Source: Acanthochlamys bracteata (taxonomy: Eukaryota; Streptophyta; Magnoliopsida; Pandanales; Velloziaceae). Taken from it: DNA of 64,000 bases. A program made the position numbers and the translations under genes. Of this stretch, positions 58,237 to 64,000 are shown in pieces (the stretch's first letter is position 1; the number at the start of each line of letters is the position of its first letter). The notes beneath the pieces are model-generated. The model ran no database searches. It was not told the DNA's origin and saw only the letters and a program-made list of their open reading frames with translations. The stretch spans positions 10,719,725-10,783,724 of the forward strand of contig CM034129.1 in the NCBI GenBank assembly GCA_019914995.1. The letters run 5' to 3'.

Positions 58237-61200
58237 ATGGGAAGTTCAAGCTCCAAATGTGGTGAGAATGATGCATTGCGCCTTTGCCGAGACCGTGTTA
58301 GATGCATCAAACTAGCGGTTGATTCAAGGTATGCGTTATCAGCAGCTCATCTATCCTTCATTCAATCTCTTCGCAATGTTGGCATTGCTTTGAGACGATT
58401 TGTAGAGATTGAGATGCTTGGAGATGCAGCTGTTTGTATTTCCGAACCCGATAAAACTCCAACACATTCTTCATATGCCTCACCTTCGCCGTCCCAAGCC
58501 GCTCACAATGTTCGATCGCCGTTAAGTGGAAGCCCGTTGAGTCCTAGATTATCAAACTTGAGTTACATGAAAGCGGGAGGAAGTTCTGCAGTGACTATTA
58601 CATTTGATCCTTTGAATGCACGGTTGACAGAAGAGGAGCCTCTTGGCTTACCACAACCCCCACCACCGCCGTTGGAGATCGATTCTTCGTGGGACTTCTT
58701 TGATTCTAATGATGCAATAGAGAATACAGAAAGCTGCTGTAGGGAGAAGGATCCTTTAATTCAAGAGGAGATGGTCAAGAAGTGCGAGAAACTGCCAGCA
58801 AAGGCTAACTCAAGCAAGGTTAATGGCACTAATCCGGAAGGTGGTATAGAATTTGCTCTTGCTCGTGGTTGTGAGCAGAGGGGTGACGGGTCTTGTGAAG
58901 ATTTGGTTAGAATCTTGTCATCGGAGCTTGGCAAATCAAAAGCTGTGAAAGATGCGGTGGAGGAAGAATTGCATGCACAGAGGGAGGATGCATGGGAATT
59001 CATTACACACAGAGCCAAAGATTTTCTGTCTAGCATTAAAGATATTGAACACCGTTTCCTTAGAGCAGCGGAATGTGGCCATGAGATTTCTAGGATGCTT
59101 GAGACTTGCAAGATTAGGCTCGGTGCATATGATGAGATTAGAGGTGGTTGTTACTTTCTCTTTTCTTTCCATTGTTGAAACTTCTTCGTAAGTCCTTAAA
59201 TCATTTGCTGGGATGTTCAGGAAATAGGCATACACCTGTTTGTCTGTCGGCTTTGCAGCCAGGTTGTTGCAAGCAGATGTCCGCCAGGAATCATGGTAAG
59301 TGTTTGAAATGTGGAGCAAGAACTTTGGAGCACTTTGTTTCTTGTAATAAGATAAACATAATCTATTGGAACGACTTTATTAATATCGGCTTGTCTACTT
59401 TTGCCAGATTCTTCACAAGATGTGAATAAGATCATTATTTGGAACCGCACAACATCTTCGATATCATCATCATCGAAAACTCCTCTTACACCAGCAGCAA
59501 AAGATGAGATCTCTGATAGCCTAAGCGATTTTAATGAAGAGTTCTGTATGGTCTCGGGAAGCCATTATTCTACATTGGATAGGTTGTACGCATGGGAGAA
59601 AAAGCTCTATGATGAAGTCAAGGTAAGCAGATAATTACAATGGTTCCTTGGTAAATCCAAATCCGTTCGCCCATGCATAGCAACTTCATATTTAGTATTG
59701 CAAACTAGTGCATTCTTTTCTATAGCATGCAGTTTTTGCTGAATTTCTCGGTTGGAATTAGAATCTTTTGCTACACCCTTTAATACCCGATGAAAGCCCT
59801 TAACTAATATTCATTGTGGGATCTTGTAGGGAGTAATTTTATAAATTGTACAGTAGTCTGGAGTTTATATGTTTTAGGCTATGTAGTTGCATAAAGAAAG
59901 TCATGTACCCGTAGTATATATTAATATCTGCAAAATCCTTGCTAGCCTCTCATCCAGATTCTAATTTCAGCTAGCAGTACTATCTAGAGAAATGGAAATG
60001 ATATCCACGTTCACGATTGGACTTACCAGTGTTGAGTATACGTCCAATGGCATTGCTACTTCATCTCCAAGGAAAAGTGCTGAGTGTAGCTAGCTAGCTT
60101 TACTTCACCCCATTTCACTGTACATTTGAAGTTTCATATTATGTATCCTAAACTGTTTGATTTATTAGCTATGCATGCATTTTCAAATTTCCGCCATTTC
60201 AGTTTTTTAATAATTGTAATGTTGTAATTTACAGAGAGTCTTTTGCAGTATATCCCAGTCTGCTCTGTGCATTACTGACTCGAAAGGTAGTTAACCTTAT
60301 GCATTACTGTCATAGGCCAGTGAGCGCATCAGCAAGGTGTATGCCAGGAAATGTAGCCAGCTCAGGCACCAAAATGCAAAGGATTTAAACTTACAAGTCA
60401 TAGATAAAACTCGAGTGTCTGTGAAGGATCTTCATTCCAGGTTAAGAGTTGCCATTCAAGCAGTGAATTCAATATCCAAGCGAATTGAGAAGTTGAGAGA
60501 TGACGAGATGCAGCCACAGCTTTTAGAGCTGATAGAAGGGTATGCAAAAATTTCTCTTTATTTTTCTATGCATCTAAAAATTGAAGTCTTTGAATTCAAA
60601 TCTACCTTACTTTTTGATGATATGCACCTTCTTCTGCTTCAACTCAAAGGAAGGACTCTATTTATTACATATTGTGTTGTTTTATTTTCAAGTTTGAAGG
60701 TATATAGCTTGATGTCAAGCGCAGAATGTTGTCGGATACATTGTGACTAATGCTTACCATCATGGTCTTGCATTATTCCTATATCATATAAACATTTAGC
60801 CACTCAAGAAAGTCATGGGTAGTGAATCAAAGTTAGGTATATTGTAATATGCATTGCGTTCACCTCAATATTTTCTATTTTCTCGACCAGTGCAATTTTT
60901 GATAAAACATTGGTGGTTGTTTGTCTTTTAAGTATTATTACTTTGAACATTATCAGTTTTTCACGTAGCTGATTATTGTTTCTGAAAATTTTCTGCAGCT
61001 TGGTTCGACTGTGGAAGGCAATGCTTGAGTGCCATCATGCACAGTACATCACCATAACATTGGCATACCATGTCAACAACATGGCAACACCACTGCAAGG
61101 GGAAAGCTATGAGAATGCTGTTATGCATTTTCAGAATGAACTTGAGTGTTTTCGCTCTAGCTTTATGCACTGGGTCAATGCACAGAAATCTTATGTTGAG

Positions 61201-61659
61201 GCTCTTGACACCTGGATACAGAAATGCATTCTCCAGCCCCAGGAACGTTCGAGGAGGAAACTAATCTTCCCCCCTCGTCGGGCAATTGCACATGCACCGC
61301 CAATTTTTGTACTTTGCCGTGATTGGCTGGCTGGAATCAAGTCACTACCTACTGCAGAGTTATGTGATTCTGTTAAGGGGGTTGTATCTGTTCTCAGAGA
61401 CTCCTTCAAGGAGACGATGCAAGAGAACAAAGAAAAAAGACCCAAAGAGCAAGAAAATGGTACAGTATTAGAGAACAAGGAAAACGAGGAAGGTAAGAGC
61501 TGCAGAAAAAAATCGAACATGGAGGGCTTGCAGGCAAGCATGACGAAATTCTTTGATCGTGCAACAAACTTTGCTGAGGCCTCCTTGAAAGTTTATGAAG
61601 ATGTGAAGCAGGGATTCGAGACTGCTCGTGCGGCTTACTCCAACAATGGAGTTAGGTAA
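58237..61659 (+). CDS. DUF630/DUF632 protein (NRG2 / ROLLING AND ERECT LEAF 2-like)
   Basis: Five coding exons: 58237-59143, 59221-59295, 59408-59622, 60316-60539 and 60999-61659, giving 693 residues. Arabidopsis NRG2 acts in nitrate signalling and rice REL2 in leaf shape; the molecular activity of the family is unknown. The N terminus MGSSSSKCG carries Gly2 for myristoylation and a nearby Cys for palmitoylation, so membrane attachment is likely. DUF630 spans residues about 1-60 (ALRLCRDRVRCIKLAVDSRY, LSFIQSLRNVGIALRRF). A Ser/Pro-rich linker with a Pro run follows. DUF632 spans about 280-600 (LYAWEKKLYDEVKASERI, KDLHSRLRVAIQAVNSISKR, LVRLWKAMLECHHAQYITI). A Lys/Glu-rich coiled-coil tail ends YSNNGVR. 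The start at 58237 was chosen for MGSSSSK; the frame opens 15 codons earlier. All joins keep the frame. Confidence 0.93.
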
Positions 61660-62021
61660 TGATCCTGGTTTTATAAATACTCGTTGCATTTGCATATCAT
61701 ATTTTCTGTTCAAATGTGCTATACAGATTTCACTATCAGTATTTTAAAAAAATATATAGTATAGATAAGAGTAAGGACTATGGAGTTTTAAAAAGAACAT
61801 CTGTATGTCATACTATATATATTGAATGTATTATCAATATTTACAGAAACAATATCATGTACAACGAAGGCTGCTAATAACATTTGAGTGGGCGACTTTC
61901 TTTCACCGACAATATCATCAAACAAATTTGCACTGTATTCTTGTACTATGAACACAGTATGTATTCTTCCTGTAAAAATGTCACCTTCTTCTTATTCCAA
62001 GTACAGCATACCTTCATGTTC
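61660..62021. other. Convergent 3' UTR region
   Basis: No coding frame. It lies between the stop of the DUF630/632 gene (+) and the stop of the acyl-CoA oxidase gene (-). Confidence 0.5.
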
Positions 62022-64000
62022 TCAGCTAAATCCAATGTATTGTGTGTATTGTGCATATGCTTCAAACGGCAGTCCTATTGGTGCACGGATCACATGATCA
62101 GGAAAATCAAATGCATCAACCAGTTCCTTTGCGACCAACCGTACCTGGTAACTCAGGTACTCTGTAAGCTTGTGAATTGCCTGAAAGAACACAAGTTACA
62201 CATTCGATCAATTGATGGCAACATTCATTTTAGTCATGACTGATAATTTGGGAGATTTTCTAGTGATGCTTGATGGGCTTGATAGAATCAATTAGCAACG
62301 CATATGTACCTTAGCTTTATTTGGAGCTACATAATCAACATTCCGATACGTGCCAATATCCTTCCATATACGGTCCAAAGCATATAGATCGCACACAAGC
62401 TTTAGAACATGGCGTGCATTCTTATCAGGACAGCTGCATTGAGATGTTAAAATATATAAGCAGCTCAAAACCTCGTGCTTTTAAAATGCCAAAGTATGCA
62501 TACCTCCTCACAGCATCTATAAACTTCGCAAGGATGACTGATTCAATATGAGACTCTGCTAGTGTTAAGAGATGATTCAGGCATCTGTTCCATGCACCAA
62601 AACCTCCAAGTCTCTTGCTATGTTTGCGAAGGCGTTCTGCAGCACTTTGAAGTAATCGAGATGTGCGGTACTGCAAACGTGGATGCAAAAGCAAAGTTAA
62701 ATTTCATTCTGCTGGCTAATCATGCAATCGATTACGAAGTAAAAAAGAACTTACTCTGAATGCATCCAGTTGGAATTTCGGATTTCTCAGATGATCTTCA
62801 CCTTCCCATCGAGCAGTTACTGGATTCGGCTGGGATAGATACGCATTCATGGACTCTCTTAAGTAATTCCATGTCACACTTAGCGTACCTCCTTGAAACT
62901 TCTCCTTATATTGCTTCAGCAGATCAGCTGCGACCTATGTGAAAAGGAGAAATAACTCTTAAGTGACAAGAAAGAAATCCACAGTATTATATGCAAAATT
63001 GTTTGCAACATGTTTTGGTTCTTCATTTTCCTTTTTTTGCAGTTTGAGATGTATTGCCTATAGACCATTTGATTAAGAAATAAGAACAAATAATAAATTC
63101 ACATGACATTTTCATGAACTTGTTTTAGATTTTCTTGATGAGGAGTGGCAACACAGAGATGGCATTGGAGTTTACCTGCTGCAAAAGAACAGTGTTGTCT
63201 CCTTCAAATGTCTGGAATATGTCGTGATCGTTACGAAGAATACCAAATCGATTGACAGCTGCATAACCATGGCCACCACAAGCTTCTCGACATACACTTA
63301 CAGACCTTGCTGTGTATGATGTAACATAGGCCTTAAGGCCAGCAGAGAGAGTATGAACATCTACCACAACTTGTTCATCATGTGATTTTTTCATCTCAGA
63401 GTATTTGTCTACCAAATACATAGTTGCAAAGTGGAAGGCATAGGCTGATGCTAGCATCGGCATGAGCTTATGTTGCTGAGACTGGTAGTCCAGTATGCTG
63501 ACCTCAGGCTTCTTAGGAGGACCAAATTGCTGGCGAAGAAGCGAGTATCGTACAGCAATAGTGACTGCAACCTTCAGGACACCAGCAGAGGAATATGCTA
63601 AAGCAACCCTTCCTCCAACAAGCTCTCCTAATGTAGCAGCAAATCTCTTATTGGCTGTAGGAAGACTGCTGGAATACTTCCCATCTCTAGAAACATCACC
63701 GAATCGGTTAAGCAGGTTATCTCGAGGAATTCTGACCTTGCAAAACCTCAACGCACCATTGTCTACACCATTTAGTCCAACTTTGTGGCCACAATCTTGA
63801 ATTTCAACACCAGGAAGAACTTGATGCGTCTTCAAGTCCCTGATTGGAACAATGAAGGCATGGATACTCATGTCAGCGGAACCTCCATCCTCTCCTTGGA
63901 AAGGTAAGATCAGCCTAGCGAACACAGTGGCAAATTTTCCATGAACTGCCGCATTACCAATCCACCATTTAATCGCTCCATCATGCGGAGTGTTTATTAC
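62022..64000 (-). CDS. Peroxisomal acyl-CoA oxidase (ACX2-like), partial
   Basis: Runs off the right edge. Visible exons: 64000-63176, 62934-62755, 62670-62504, 62433-62310 and 62180-62022, together 484 residues. That is roughly the C-terminal 70% of a family protein of about 690. The enzyme makes trans-2-enoyl-CoA and H2O2 in the first step of peroxisomal beta-oxidation; the ACX2 class prefers long chains. Visible parts: [17 protein letters not shown], the middle beta domain ([40 protein letters not shown]), [20 protein letters not shown] and [14 protein letters not shown] with the catalytic Glu. The C-terminal oxidase domain ends [13 protein letters not shown], without a PTS1 signal. ACX2-type enzymes use an N-terminal PTS2, which would lie beyond the window. 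Joins keep the frame. Confidence 0.93.

Noticed and set aside
63495-63800. 101-codon plus-strand frame
   Set aside because: Antisense shadow of the acyl-CoA oxidase exon.
1-64000. Biosynthetic gene cluster around the UGT, DAHP synthase and acyl-CoA oxidase
   Set aside because: Genes are 8-45 kb apart, belong to unrelated general pathways and are separated by unrelated genes; nothing indicates clustering.

Overview
The window is nuclear DNA from a flowering plant, most likely a core eudicot. The evidence is GT-AG introns in almost every gene, intron-bearing tRNA-Tyr and tRNA-Met genes, plant-only families (UGT85 glycosyltransferase, PLS-type PPR, SOSEKI, DUF630/DUF632, plastid class II DAHP synthase, BXL-type GH3) and very AT-rich intergenic DNA. 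I cannot name the species from sequence alone.

Layout, left to right. 0-8 kb: a mitochondrial uL23 gene (-), tRNA-Tyr (+) and a four-exon SDS22-like LRR gene (-) with a long leader intron that reaches about 7.5 kb. 8-17 kb: AT-rich DNA holding a Ty1/copia retrotransposon (9697-13860, - strand) that has two LTRs but decayed pol frames and almost no gag, followed by tRNA-Met (-). 17-21 kb: a UGT85-like glucosyltransferase (+), an inverted scrap of a second UGT, and a trihelix factor of the ASIL/ENAP type (-) with no in-frame start codon and a dense G-box cluster just upstream. 21-25 kb: gene-free AT-rich DNA. 25-37 kb: plastid DAHP synthase (+), a nuclear poly(A)-binding protein (-) and a SOSEKI protein (+). 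37-45 kb: a broken Ole e 1-like gene (+) and a Sec14/CRAL-TRIO protein (-). 45.7-47.6 kb: a complete non-autonomous hAT element with an exact 8-bp target duplication; it carries a BED-finger reading frame and pieces of a 26S proteasome RPT5 gene. 47.7-54 kb: an E-type PPR gene (+) converging on a GH3 beta-xylosidase (-). 54-58 kb: AT-rich repeat-laden DNA. 58-64 kb: an NRG2/REL2-like DUF630/632 gene (+) converging on a partial peroxisomal acyl-CoA oxidase (ACX2-like, -) that runs off the right edge.

The genes are ordinary plant single-copy neighbours and do not form a pathway cluster or operon. They cover shikimate flux, wall-polysaccharide hydrolysis, fatty-acid beta-oxidation, organelle RNA and ribosome function, lipid transfer, polarity and nuclear mRNA processing. 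Exon joins given here were made by eye from splice dinucleotides, phase and family resemblance; each multi-exon gene called intact sums to a whole number of codons.

The most unusual object is the gene-capturing (Pack-type) hAT element. Next come the G-box/GT composite cluster beside a trihelix gene of the class reported to bind such composites, two genes with reading-frame damage (trihelix and Ole e 1-like), the gag-deleted copia insertion interrupting a small ORF, and an abundant AT-rich dispersed repeat family present in both orientations.
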